A stretch of DNA of 64,000 nucleotides, from NCBI RefSeq assembly GCF_001625215.2, contig NC_030383.2, positions 4,228,779 to 4,292,778 of the forward strand, given 5' to 3'. This stretch comes from Daucus carota subsp. sativus. Lineage: Eukaryota; Streptophyta; Magnoliopsida; Apiales; Apiaceae. Below the pieces are notes generated by a model. That model searched no databases. It had not been told where the DNA came from and saw only the letters and a program-made list of their open reading frames with translations. Position numbers and translations under genes: made by a program. Below are positions 49,199-61,400 of the stretch, in pieces (the stretch's first letter is position 1; the number at the start of each line of letters is the position of its first letter).

Positions 49199-50116
49199 GG
49201 GAAAATAGATTTTTTTGTCACCGAACTTATTATGTTTTTAGAAACTTGCCACTCAACTAATTTTTTTTTCCTTTTAGTCACTGATGTTAGGTTCGGAATT
49301 TTTTTTGCCACTAAAGTTAGGTTCGGATTTGATTATTACCATTATATTAATTCTTTGTAGTATTATTAAAATATAGTGATAACCTGTAATATTTTGATAA
49401 TTTGATATATGTCTATCTTTATATATAGTATTTTTATGTACTCAAGATCGTTTATCTTCGGTGATAAGAGTTAAACACGCATTTTACGGTTTCTAAAAGT
49501 GTACTCTCATAAATTATTTTATTTTTTCTTCCGAATAAAAATTTAGTGTTTGAATTTTTATACGCAAAAAGAAAATCGCATAAATCATCGAAGATTAAGT
49601 TTTCCTCTCTATTTATTTATCTTTATCTTGAAAATTATAATCAGATAAAGTTATTAAAAATTATGAGGATAAATTTAAGAGAGATCTTAGGCTGAACTAG
49701 GTGATTGAAACTTTAATAGTGAAAGATGATGCATCGTATTACTCAATTAGACTTTATTTTATCATGAAGAGCATAAATTATTTGAAGTCATTGATTCCAT
49801 ACTGATGATTTAATGAATTTCTAGAATTCTAATTACGATTTTTCATGATCTTAATATTATATCACCTCATTTTATGTTATTATTGCTATATACAAATATA
49901 TAAACATACATCATATTATCGAAAAATTATATACTATCACTATGTATTAATGATGCTACAAAAAATTATCACAATGCTAATAATCATATCTGAACCTAAG
50001 TTAGTGACTAAAAACAAATCCAAACCTAACATGAGTGACTAAAAGGAAAAAAAATTAGTTGAGTGACAAGTTTTTAAAAACATAATAAGTTCGGTGACAA
50101 AAAAATCTATTTTCCC
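49199..50116. mobile_element. MULE-type MITE, 918 bp, 9-bp TSD
   Basis: Near-perfect terminal inverted repeats of about 100 bp start GGGAAAATAGATTTTTTTGT and end with the inverse. They include CACCGAACTTATTATGTTTT and GCCACTCAACTAATTTTTTT on the left and matching partners on the right. The flanks ATTTATTAA (49190-49198) and ATTTATTAT (50117-50125) match at 8 of 9 bases, the Mutator-like duplication size. Non-coding. Confidence 0.82.
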
Positions 50117-50147
50117 ATTTATTATTCAATATATATATATATATATA

Positions 50148-50720
50148 GGCAAGTGATCAAATGGAAACTAATGTTATTCTAGAAACTAGAAACCATTCCT
50201 TGAATCACCGTTTATAACCACATACATCACTAGTTTCCATGCTGTTAATCACTATTTTATAAAGTATATTCATCAATTTTTATTTTTAATAATTGAGAAA
50301 ATTTACGTATAATTGACATTGGTAGTCGATTATTGATGATCAATTATAGTTGTAGAAGGTCTATGATGGTAACAAATGACGGGATGAGGTGTGTGGTCAT
50401 GATAGATAGTCATTAGTAGTGACAAGTTATGATGACAAATGGTAATAGGCAAATCATGGTTGTAAGTGAAGGCGGAAGTAGTGGAAGGGGTTGATAATGA
50501 TGTCGGGAGTTTCATCAATGTAGTATGATTGAAGATGATGATCATATACGTTGTATATATGTGTATTTATATATCTATATTTGTCAGATTTCGCATATAT
50601 AAATTAGTGATTTCTGATATACAAATGAGTGATTTTTATAGTTGAAAATAGTGATGAAAAACTGCTCAGGGACGAGTTTTTAGTTCTTAGGCTAATTTAG
50701 TTTCTAGTGGAGTAGGCCCC
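50148..50720. mobile_element. TA-tract element E2, non-autonomous
   Basis: The left end is GGCAAGTGATCAAATGGAAAC; the right end is CTAGTGGAGTAGGCCCC. Both lie against (TA)n. The two ends have the same polarity signatures as the other family members: GATCAAAT on one side, and CTACTCCA (complement of TGGAGTAG) on the other. ATCACT/AGTGAT motifs cluster near both ends (50226, 50250, 50605, 50629, 50650). The interior is low-complexity and shows no gene. Confidence 0.65.
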
Positions 50721-50728
50721 TATATATA

Positions 50729-51421
50729 TCTATACTATACTATAATAAGCCAAGATGGGTATAATTTGTAGTCCAAGGTTTTAGTTATATTTTTTGGTTT
50801 GGTACTGTCCTTTTGGTACTATAACTCTACAAATGTGGAGTCTATTAGTATTATATTGTTAAACAGTTTCAAATACTAAAAACACTCCTAACAATCCATT
50901 ATCATATAATATTTCATTAAAAAAATTATAATGATGTTATATATAAAATTATAAATATATAATTTTGAATATTTTCTTTTAACAAGAACCTACATATAAC
51001 TTTTTTTAACTTTAACGTGTTTAATTTCAATATAAACACGAACCATTACATAACATTTTCTAACTCTAATCTTAAAAGTTATTGTTGTCAAAAAAACTAA
51101 GATTACAAAATTACGTTGAAATTTGATTGATTAGATTACTAAATCTTTCAAGGTATTACACGATCAGCTATGTTTGGAAAAGATTTGAATTTTATGATTT
51201 TTTTAATTTTTAAATCTACGTGTACTAAAATCGGATTAAATGCACTAAAATCCTTAGGGTTTGTTCATTTTCAAGTAATCGGGAGAAAATATAGTCAGTT
51301 GAATAATATAATTTAATTAAAATTCAATCTACTAATATTAAAATACTAATAAAATGATGTTAAAATTTAAATTATAAATAAACTATATACCCGCCCGTGC
51401 TTCGCACGGGTCAAAGGCTAG
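50729..51421 (+). mobile_element. non-autonomous Helitron, copy 1
   Basis: It starts TCTATACTATAC after an A and ends GGCTAG before a T, the A^T insertion pattern of Helitrons. Eleven bases before the end is a GC-rich hairpin CCCGTGCTTCGCACGGG, the typical 3' stem-loop. There is no target duplication and there are no terminal inverted repeats, as expected. The body is AT-rich and 693 bp long, with no Rep/Hel gene. It inserted into the (TA)n tract between E2 and E3. Confidence 0.85.
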
Positions 51422-52178
51422 TATACTATAATAAGCCAACATGGGTATAATTTGTAGTCCAAGGTTTTAGTTATATTTTTTGGTTTGGTACTGTCCTTTT
51501 GGCACTACAAGTCTACAAATGTGGAGTCTATTATTTTTTGGTTTGATACTCTCCTTTTGGTACTACAAGTCTACAAAGTGGAGTCTATTAGTATTATATT
51601 GTTAAACAGTTTCAAATACTAAAAACACTCATAACAATTCATTATCATATAATATTTTATTAAAAAATTATAATGATGTTATAAATAAAATTTTAAATAT
51701 ATAATTTTAAATATCTTTTTTTAACAAGAACCTTCATATAACTTTAACATGTTCTATTTCAATATAAACACGAACCATTACATAATTCTTTCTAACTCTA
51801 ATCTCGAAAGTTATTGTTGTCAAAAAAACCAAGATTACAAAATTACGTTGAAATTCGATTGTTTAGATTACTGGATATTTCAAAGGTATTACACGATCGG
51901 CTATGTTCGGAAAAGATTTGAATTTTCTGATTTTTTTTTATTTTTAAATCTACGTGTACTAAATTCAGATTAAATGTACTAAAATCCTGACACACACATA
52001 TATATTAGGGTTTGTCCAATTTCAAGTAATCGGGAGATATAGTTAGTTGAATAATATAATTTAATTAAAATTCAATCCATTAATACTAAAATACTAATAA
52101 AATAATGTTAGAATTTAAATTATAAATAATAAATTACGAACTATATACCGCCCGTGCGAAGCACGGGTTAAAGGCTAG
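51422..52178 (+). mobile_element. non-autonomous Helitron, copy 2, head to tail
   Basis: It follows copy 1 without spacer and shares its sequence throughout, starting TATACTATAATAAGCC (the first few bases of a full 5' end are missing) and ending GGCTAG before T. The 3' hairpin is CCCGTGCGAAGCACGGG. Relative to copy 1 it has a tandem duplication of about 70 bp near 51480-51590 (TTTTTTGGTTTGGTACTGTC type unit) and other differences, so the copies are not recent twins. Confidence 0.8.
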
Positions 52179-52194
52179 TATATATATAGAGAGA

Positions 52195-53267
52195 GAGTCA
52201 TGCTCAACTACAAACCATTTTAAAATAAAAACTAAAAACCACTGGCCCAGCCCACATGTAGAACATCCCAGCCCACCTAATGAAACCCAACCCATTACTT
52301 TACATCAAGCAACCTGTTGCGCGCTCAATTAAAACAACTCCGATACATACGCCTATACATACAGTTAGCACTAAACACAAACCCACTTTCTTTTAATTCT
52401 TCATCTTTTTCGATTTCAAGATGTAACTACAGCGTGTTATTGGTGTTTCAAGCAAAAAAATTCTATTTTGAAGTCTGATATTCTCGTTTACAGGTGATTT
52501 TGGTTTTAAAACACAACAAATCTGAGAATCTGCTCTGGAGTTCACGAATATCACTAATTAATAAAGCGAATATCACTAATTTGTAAAGCGAATATCACTA
52601 ATTTGCACAACATAAATCATCGATTTCTATAACTATATCAACAACCACCCCACCTTTATCTCTTCCACCAGCTTCATCTCGACCTCTGCTAGTCTGCTAC
52701 ACCACCTCCACCTCGACTTCTACCACCACCACCTTCACCTCCGCGCGCTATCTCAGCCCCTACCTCTGCCATACATCCACCTCGACCTCCACCTACGCCA
52801 TCTCAACCCCACCCCCACATCCTCCATGCCCCCGCCCCCTCCATATCCACCACCTCCAGCTTCACCACCGTCACCACCACCGGAATCAACAAACAAGAAC
52901 AGATCTGGAAGTTTTCATCAAGTTCTTGAGACTATAACAAATATCACTAATTTCTCAAGCGGATATCACTAAAATGTACAGTATTTGGTGATGGCGGAGA
53001 GATGGCGAGGATATATAGTGATGACGGGGAGAGGAAGGGACAGAGTTGGTGAAGATGATGGTGAAATCAGGACGGCGAGGTAGGTGGTAGTGTTGGCCTG
53101 GGTATGACAGCAGAGATGGAACGAGTGGAGAGATCTGGGGTAGATGGGGATGGTTGGTTTTGCTATGCTGGGTTATAAGTGTAGGAGAGCGTCTTTAGTA
53201 ATTAAAAGAGTTTCAGTAGTGGTTTTTAGTTTTTATTTTAAGATTAGTTTGTATTTGATCATGAGCC
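52195..53267. mobile_element. TA-tract element E3, non-autonomous
   Basis: Left GAGTCATGCTCAACTACAAAC; right TTTGTATTTGATCATGAGCC; (TA)n on both sides. Terminal inverted repeats of about 50 bp share AAAATAAAAACTAAAAACCA with the right end inverted. A triple GAATATCACTAATT-type repeat lies near 52548-52610 and a double one near 52930-52975. The interior 52630-52920 is rich in CCACCTCCACC, resembling the interior of E1 at 25.5-25.9 kb, so the two probably share an ancestor. Confidence 0.72.
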
Positions 53268-53283
53268 TATATATATATATATA

Positions 53284-53773
53284 GAGTCCTACTCCAATAC
53301 AAACCAAGCCAAAATACAAACTAAAAACTACTCACTCATCTACATATATATACCTTATATATACACATACAATCTATATATATCATCACAATCATCCAAT
53401 ATATACTACCAAAGCCGCCACAACCATTAAATAACATCAATATATTCGATCATCAAAAATAGTGAATCACCAGATTCTGTCCAGCATCTGTTCTCTGTTC
53501 TCTTTATTTCACTAATTTCTGAAGTAGTAATCACTAATTTCTAAAGCAGTAATCACTAATTTCTGAAACGAATATCACTAAAATATATAGCAGCGGCCAG
53601 CGAATTTATTAGCAAATTTGCCGACTAGTGGGGCTGAGTGGAGGGGTGGCAGGGTGGTGGTCGGGATCGAGATATGTGGTTGGATGATGGGTCATGCAAA
53701 TGGGGTGCGTAGATAGTGTAAAATAGGAGGTTCTTAGTTTGTATTTTAAGAATGGTTTGTATTTGATCACTAG

Positions 53774-53775
<2 letters not shown>
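53284..53775. mobile_element. TA-tract element E4, non-autonomous
   Basis: Left GAGTCCTACTCCAATACAAAC; right TTTGTATTTGATCACTAGCC; (TA)n on both sides. The inverted repeats share AAAATACAAACTAA. Four ATCACTAATTTCT-type repeats sit at 53510-53580. It is separated from E3 and from the large element only by TA tracts. 492 bp, no coding capacity. Confidence 0.75.

Positions 53776-53821
<46 letters not shown>
53776..53821. repeat. (TA)n tract between E4 and the large element
   Basis: An uninterrupted TA microsatellite of about 22 units, the longest in the window. It forms the only spacer between two members of the same transposon family. Confidence 0.95.
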
Positions 53822-53823
<2 letters not shown>

Positions 53824-54152
53824 CTTTTGATCAAATACATTCTTTTTCTTAAATACAAACTGTGAACTAATCTCAGCCCTTGATTATTTGAATTTATTTT
53901 ACAATCTCAGCCGTTAGATCTAGAAAATAAAAAATAACAAAAAGTCAAAGATTTAGTCTAATTAATCTCATAATTGAATTCAGTTTCTCTCACTTCCATG
54001 CTTATTGTCTCTCTGCTCTTTCTCTCTCTACAATTTTCACTGCGGCGAGTGCGTTTACTGTGGCGAGTGTTTCTGTGCTATCTCTACAGCAACTTAGGTG
54101 ATCAATTCGGTTCTGTGTTGTCGGTCTTAGTGTGTGAATTTGGACGTTGAAG

Positions 54153-57100
54153 ATGATTATAACTGATTTGACTAAAATCGCTGATAATCAAGGTAATTTT
54201 TTATTGATTTCAGCTTTGTATATGCTTGTAGGTGAATTTGTATGTAATTTGTAGTATTACTTGTGTATATGATTCTATTTTGATGAGGTTGAGTATGAAT
54301 ATTAAGCTGATTAGCAGTTTATGTCGTACGAGTTAGTTTTCTGAATATTTTTGCTGAAAATTGAGTAGTTGTAGTGATAGGTATGATGTTTGGGGAGATA
54401 GTAGAGTTATATAAACAATAAATCACAGTTTTGCTCAGGTATGATCACTGAAAACAGATCAGTTGCCTTCACGCATGTTGTTTGTAGGATAGTAGAGTTA
54501 TCTAATAATAAATCACAGTTTTTTAAGTTGATGATCACCTAAACATACCAGTTGCAGTGATGAATATAATGTTTGAGAGGTATTATAGTCATAAAATGAA
54601 TAAATCATAGTTTTTTAAAAGCTGATCATTGAAACAGAGAATGTCGAGTGATGAATTTGTGTTTTTGCAGCTATGTAATTTAGATTTTATAATAAACTGA
54701 TTATATAAAGAGAAGAATTAATGTGTATTTTTTGTGAACATGTGTTTTACAGGATCTGTTTGTGGTGATTCGTCTCGGATCAGTAGCTCTGTTACAGATG
54801 ATGTGAGCGTAGATAATAGCTCAAATGAGAGTGAAGGTGTTGCATGCTCTAGAATATCTCCTGGTGGTAATAGCTATTATGTACCTGTTGTTGATGCTGT
54901 TTTTATTCCTTATGCTGATCAGAGATTTGAAAGCCTAGATAAATGTTTTAAGTTTTATAAGGAGTATGGTAGATATAGTGGTTTTGATGTTCGAAAAGGA
55001 TGTGATAAGAAGGATGAACATGGTACTACTATTTTGAAGCATTTTGTATGTAGTAGAGAAGGGTTTAATGAGTTGTTTCGGGGTAAAGTTGTGAAAGGGC
55101 GAAGGACTGTTTCTCGGAGGTGTGGGTGCAAAGCAAGAATAGTTGTGAAGTTAGTGCAGTTGAATAGTTATGCTGTGTTTAATTTTGTGGAGGAACATAA
55201 TCATCCTTTAGTTGAAGAAAGTTGTAGGCAGTTTTTGAAAGTAAATAGGGAGATGACTATGGGTTTGAGAAGTATTGTTTTTGATGCGGCAAAAGTGAAT
55301 ATTGGTTGCAGCAAGAGTTTTAGCTTGGCAAAGGAAATGTACGGTGGTTATTCAAATGTAGGTGCTACCTTGCGTGACTTTAGAAATTTTAATCGAGATT
55401 TAAAAGAATATGTAGGGGAGAAAGATGGGCAGATGATCATAGACAAGTTTAAGGTGATGCAGGAGACTTCATCGTCGTTTTATTATGCTTATGATGTTGA
55501 TTCTGCCGGCCATTTGACAAAGCTTTTTTGGGCTGATCCTGTTGGTCGTAAAAATTTTGAAATATTTGGTGATGCGGTATCATTTGATGCGACGTTTGAT
55601 ACTAATAAGTAAGGATATGTTTGTTTTTGTGTTTGTGTTTTTTGTATATGGTTGGTTCTTGGCTTTAACAGAAATCAGTGAATCACTAATTTTGAAAGTT
55701 GTTTTTTATGCTTCAGATATAATATGGTTTTCGCGCCATTCACTAGTGTGGACAAACACGACAGATGTGTTACATTTGCAGCGTGTCTTTTATCACATGA
55801 AAGTGTTAGTGATTATAGTTGGGCTTTTGAACAATTGGTGAAGGCGATGGGAAGAAATCCGGTGATTATTATTACTGACCAATGCCCTGCCATGAAGGTA
55901 GCAGTTCCTGCAGTGTTTTCTGACGCTAATGGTTTGGTGCCTACAAAGCATAGACTATGTATGTGGCACATTATGAACAAATTTCCGATAAAGGTGTAGT
56001 ATTCAAAATTTATTTGTTTTTGTAGTTTATATGTAGATAATATTTAATAGTTGTAATGTTCAACTCTGTTTAATTGTGTTTTGCAGCTTGGTAATCGTTT
56101 GTGCAAGGAGACAGATTTTATGGAAAAATTGAAGAAGTTTATTTGGTCTTCGATTTTAGAGATTGATGAATTTGAGAAAGGTTGGGAGGAAGTTATAAAG
56201 GAGTTCAAATTAGAGGGGAACAAGTGGTTGCAGGATATGTACGAAATTAGGAGTTCCTGGATTCCAGCATACTTCAGGAATGATCCAATGTTTGGTTTGT
56301 TGAGAACCACGTCAAGGTCAGAAAGTGAGAATTTCTTTTTCTCACAGTTTCACAGGCAAGGCGACAGTTTATGTGAATTTTGGATTCGATATCAGAGTGC
56401 GATGGACAGGCAGAGGAATGAAAGAAAGAGGTTGGATAATGAATCAAATTCTAGCGTTCCTACATCAGTGTCTACATGGTTCATTGAAGATGATGCTGCA
56501 AAACTGTTCACACGCTCAATTTTCTATAAGGTTCAGGAGGAGATCATTGCGTCTTGTTTAGATATGCAGATCAAACGTATGAGTGATGAGGTTGATGGAG
56601 TTACTAATTTTGAGATTAGGGATGTTAAAGTGCAAGATAAACTGTTTAAGGTAATAATTTAAGTCTTTTCTTTAATGTTTTAGTGATCTTTTTTATATAT
56701 GTTCTTTTTATGTAGTAGAAAGTAGGTCTAAATGACATCCCCCCCTAGATGTCACCACCCACCACTTAGTTGTCATCACCCCCCCAGATAATAGTTTAGT
56801 TAATTTTATTGATATGGTAAAAAACTATCAGTGATTTAGAGCTCCTGTAATAATGGATTTTTCTTTTAGGGATAGTGGTTTTTGATTAACTGACTTAATG
56901 ATAGTAGGCCTAAATGACATCCCCCCCCCCTAGATGTCACCACCCACCCCTTAGTTGTCATCCTCCCCCCCCCCCCCCCCCAGATTATAGTTTGCTGAAT
57001 TTTAGTGATATGGTAGAGCTATCAATGATTTAGAGTTCATGTAATATAATGGATTTTTCCTGTGAGGATAGTGTTTTTTGATTAATTGAATGAGGCCTAA

Positions 57101-57818
57101 ATGACATCCCACCCCCCCTAGATGTCACCACCCACCCCTTAGTTGTCATCAGCCCACCCGTTGGTATTAGTTTGCTTAATTTTAGTAATTTTAGTCATTT
57201 TTGATTAAATGAATTAATGATATCTTCTGTTTTTTGCAGGTTTCCGTGAGTAGAAATCATGTAGTTTGCTCTTGCAAGAAATTTGTTATGTGTGGTATTG
57301 TGTGTAGGCACTCATTTTGTGGGTTGAAACACATCGGAGTTACTAAGTTTCCTAGGAGTCTTGTTTTGAATCGCTGGATGAAAATCGCTGAATCTGGGAC
57401 TTCATTAAGTTCTGTTTCTAATGACTATTTCAAGATGGAGCATGTATCCATGAAGTTGACAGATATTTGGTATGATTTTCGCCAAGTGGTAGACAAAGCT
57501 GGTGTGCAAACAGATAGGCTTGATTATGTTCACAAGGTTATAAAACAGTTGAATACTGATCTTGACAGTCAAGGGGTGGTTGTTGATTTTACAAAGAGGG
57601 ATCACATGGCTGCTATGGTTGGGGAAGAGCCTGAAGGAGATTTGACCGTTCTTGCACCGAATGTTTGTAAGAACAAGGGGAATTTTTTTAAGAGACTGAT
57701 TAGCGAAAGGGAGAAAGCTGTGATCAAATCAAAGAAAAGAATACGAAAATGCAAGGAATGTAGCGCAGTTACTCATGATTTGAGAACTTGTCCAAATAGG
57801 AAGAAAGGCGATTCATGA
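54153..57818 (+). CDS. FAR1-type MULE transposase, five exons, 771 aa
   Basis: Exons 54153-54192, 54753-55608, 55717-55993, 56087-56650 and 57240-57818 join in frame with GT-AG borders. Residues ~70-165 form a FAR1-type zinc finger (FVCS...RRCGCKARI...EEHNHPL). The transposase core has the expected acidic triad: Asp292 (SFDATFDTNKYN), Asp353 (IIITDQCPAM) and Glu470 (TTSRSESENF), with CMWHIMNKFP between. A SWIM finger C-x-C...C-x-H spans residues 589-603. A C-terminal zinc knuckle C-x2-C-x4-H-x4-C starts near residue 750. The protein should bind the element's ends and cut and move it; the plant regulators FHY3/FAR1 descend from this class. The first 40-bp exon is chosen because its phase fits exactly, and a start at 54734 within the intron is the alternative. 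Intron 4 carries a C-rich minisatellite. Confidence 0.85.
56722..57170. repeat. C-rich minisatellite in transposase intron 4
   Basis: A unit of about 180-190 bp is repeated, starting at about 56728, 56908 and 57094 (the last copy is partial). Each begins CTAAATGACATCCC, then a C run, CTAGATGTCACCACCCACC, TTAGTTGTCATC and another C run. The C runs range from about 6 to about 17 bases, so they are likely to vary between copies. A vaguely similar stretch (CCCTATATGTCATCACCCAT) occurs at 23583. Confidence 0.82.
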
Positions 57819-58461
57819 TTAATTTTTTATATCTGTTTAGTTTGAAGAACAATGTAAATTGAAATACAATTTTAAATAGTTGATATGGAACTACAATTTT
57901 TTCATTAAACAGTTTTGTGATGAGTTTTTTTTTAGTTGGTAAATTTTTCTGCTATTTTTTTGTAATTCGATGAAAAATTTGAAAGTGATGATGCAAGTAT
58001 ATTAGTGATTTTTATCTTGCTATTTTAGTAATACATGAGTTATATAGTAGTGATTTTGTTGTATTATTTTAGTGATGCATACATGATATAATAGTGATTT
58101 AAGGGTTATTTTTTTGGCTTTTGTATAAAACAGTGCATCTCTAGTGATAACCTGGAAGTCCATTAAACTTTACAAACACTATCATTGTAAATGTGTTGAT
58201 ATAAGCAATATTTGAAATAGAGCACTGAAATAGTTGAATAACATCCAGAAAAAGATTCATTACTCATAAATTGATCCATTCACCAGAAATATTACATAAT
58301 TGTCATAGTTATAAAGTCATTGATTCACCACAACCAACACATAATTGTCAAAATGATTTAGAAAGACAGATACTGAAAGATGATGACAAGAATAAGTTTC
58401 TTGCAAAAAACATAATCTTGCGATATAAGTTCTGAATTGATTTGGAGACTACTAATCAACT

Positions 58462-61400
58462 CTAGTTCTTTTTTGCTGCCTCTTCAAAAGTGGATGACAA
58501 ATTCTTTGCAAATCTAACCATCTTCTTTTCTTTGGGACCTGTGTCAGTGCGCCTTGATGTTGGTGATGAGTTCAGTATATTCACGAGCTTTTTCTGTGCA
58601 ACTTTGTTGAACAAATCAGTTGCTTCTTTGAGGATCGAAGTTCTTTTCTCATTGAGGGGGAAAGACAATATAGCACTGTTGTACTTGACCCTGAGCTTTG
58701 TGATCTGGCTTTCTTGGAGACTCTAAACAAAATAAATTTAGATGGTATTTAGTAGATGAATCAAGAGATTTAATATATCACTCAACAATTTGTAGTAAAC
58801 CTGACTAAAAGGGTGAGTGTGCTTACTTCATTTTTAAATCCAGTTTCCCAGTTTTTTGGATCACCCTTATAGGTCTCCATGTGCCGCATCAAAAAAATTC
58901 CACAATCTCTATGATTCTCCTTTGTCTGCCAGGGCATCTTCATCAAGGTGGGTTTCATGTTATGCAGCTTCTTGGTCAAAGTTGACAACCCTTTTGCTTG
59001 CAAGTATTTTATGAAGTTGGTATGCTGTAAAATTTATAGGTTATACAGTATGAGAAGAATATGATTAATCTGTGATTAACAGGAGCCATCTTTAGTGATT
59101 TAAATTGAAGGTTTTAATAGTTCTTACCAACATATCTGGTACCTCTCCATAGCAAATCTCCTCATGCTCATCCCTCTTTATATTGTCGATGATTTCATAT
59201 GTTGTTTTTTTCAGGTGATAAGTGATCAAGTAGAAATGATCATACTTATGAATTGGGAAGAAAACCTGGAAAGAGCATAAAATAAATATATTTAACATAT
59301 TATTGTGGATGGTTATTTATGAAGGTACTGTATTTTTATACCATTTCCAAATCATCTATTTTGTTGCGTCCTGCTTTGGTGAGAATGTCATCCATGTTTT
59401 TTGAAAAAACTGAAGAACGTTGGTGAATAGTCTTCTTCTCATCCAAGCTAGGAAACTGCAGTGAAAACATGGTAAGTTAGAATACAGATTTTATCGTCTC
59501 CTTTTATGAAGAAGCAAAGACAGATATTTTAGAAATATTTAATTTATTTTTACCAAACTCCCAATAGTGCAGAAGAGGCGCAATGGTGATTCGTCTGCTT
59601 TGTAATTCTCCTTGTTTAAAATGATGGCCCACATATCAATGACAGAGTAGGATACAGATTTTTTCAGTTTCAATGTCTGCATATACTCTCTTATGCACTC
59701 AAAACCATTATACAAGAATAATGGCTCCCTGTAAAAACCGTAAAATGATAAGAATTTATTTTTTCATAAACAAGTGTCATGGTAAAAGTAAATTTACTTA
59801 CAGCGGGTCTTTGTTCTGAATCAAGAACCTCCACAGTCCTAAATCTTCATTTGTGCATTTGGCTGTGATATCGATTCCTCTTTGAATGTAGGGTGATTTT
59901 GCATATCGACCCATCTTGATGTTTCTGGTACTCTTCAATCTTTTTGGTAGTTCAGGAGTTTGGTCTTGAGAATTTGGTGTCCCCTCGATTTCTTGTTGGT
60001 TGATATCTTCACAGACTTGTTGAATGATATCAGTCTCTATCCCAAGTGAAAATGATGGAACATATGAATATTCCTTGAGAAGTTTCTGAGACAAATGATC
60101 ATTGGTAAGTTGCATGGTCTGGACGTATTGTACAAGATCTATGTCAGCAGTGGCATGTATTGTGAGGTCAAAATCCTCATCAATGTCATGGGTTGGGGTA
60201 TTTGGTGTAGATTGATATTCAGTCTCTCTTTGTGGAGATTGCAGACAAACATCTTCTGTAACTTTGTACCCAAACACATCTTGAATCACTTTTTGAATGG
60301 TTTGCAGGGTGTAGCTTTCGGGATTCTTTTGTAACTCTATTTTGAGGTCTGTGTCGAAAAGCAATTTCTCTTCAATCAAGTTCTGTGCTCTTAATCTCAG
60401 TGATTCAGAAGGGTCCTGAAAGTAATAGGAAAGTTAACAAGGTGATTAAAGTGCACATTACATAGAAATTGTAATAATGACTTTTAGAAATATAGATGGG
60501 TGATATAGTATCTAGTGATTTTTATAGTCACTATTTGTGAAATATAGATTCAAATTATAGTGATTGTATATATAATGATTAATAGTCATTATTGAAGTAA
60601 TGTAATACCTCATTTTCAGTAGCATTATGTGGGTTGTCAGTGTCCATTATATCTACTGGAGGGACCTCTGCGGCAGCATCATTGTTGTTTTCATCGCCTT
60701 GGTTGATGTTCCAATCCCAGTCATTGTCTGTTGTTGGTTGTTGGTAATGATTCCAGTCATCCCAGTCGGTCTATGTTAAACATATGAATATTTAGTGTCG
60801 ATATTAAAAATAGATGTGTGATATTACTGATAAGAAAATAGATGTAATACTAGTGATATAAGAGTAGTATATGTAATACCTTGTTTGGGGAATTATTATT
60901 AACAGGTTGGCTGTCCTGTGAAAGAACTTCTCTTAATGGTCGCAAAACACAGCCAATTCCAAAAACACCATCGATAACCTCAATTCTTTGCCTCTCCTTG
61001 AGCTTCTGTTCTGTCCATCCTTTGTAGGAAGGGAAATGTCTTTCAACTAGCTTTATTCCTTTGTGCCTCACTCGATCAACATAAAATAACTAGATAAAAT
61101 AAAGTATTATTAGTTGTTTAAGGAAGGAATATAGTAGACAATATATAAGATAAAAAAAAAGTGACTTACAGTTAGAAATATCAGTGATCCGGTGAAGAAT
61201 GTTGATGACGTGCGGTTCCAACTCTCTGTACCAGCAACAAGGCGATTTATGAGATACTCAGCCCAGTTGTAGTAACAGCAGTTGTCGAGATCATCATCAA
61301 ATCTGAGAAGCTGCTTTTCAATATAAGAATTGGTTGGTGTTTCAATTAGAATGTTGGACATCACAATGAGGAAATTCAATTTGAAGTTCTCTGTGACCTC

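Noticed and set aside
54734-54752. ATG at 54734 as the transposase start
   Set aside because: It falls just before the TTTTACAG acceptor at 54752. The upstream 40-bp exon fits the phase exactly, so the spliced start is preferred, though the alternative is not excluded.
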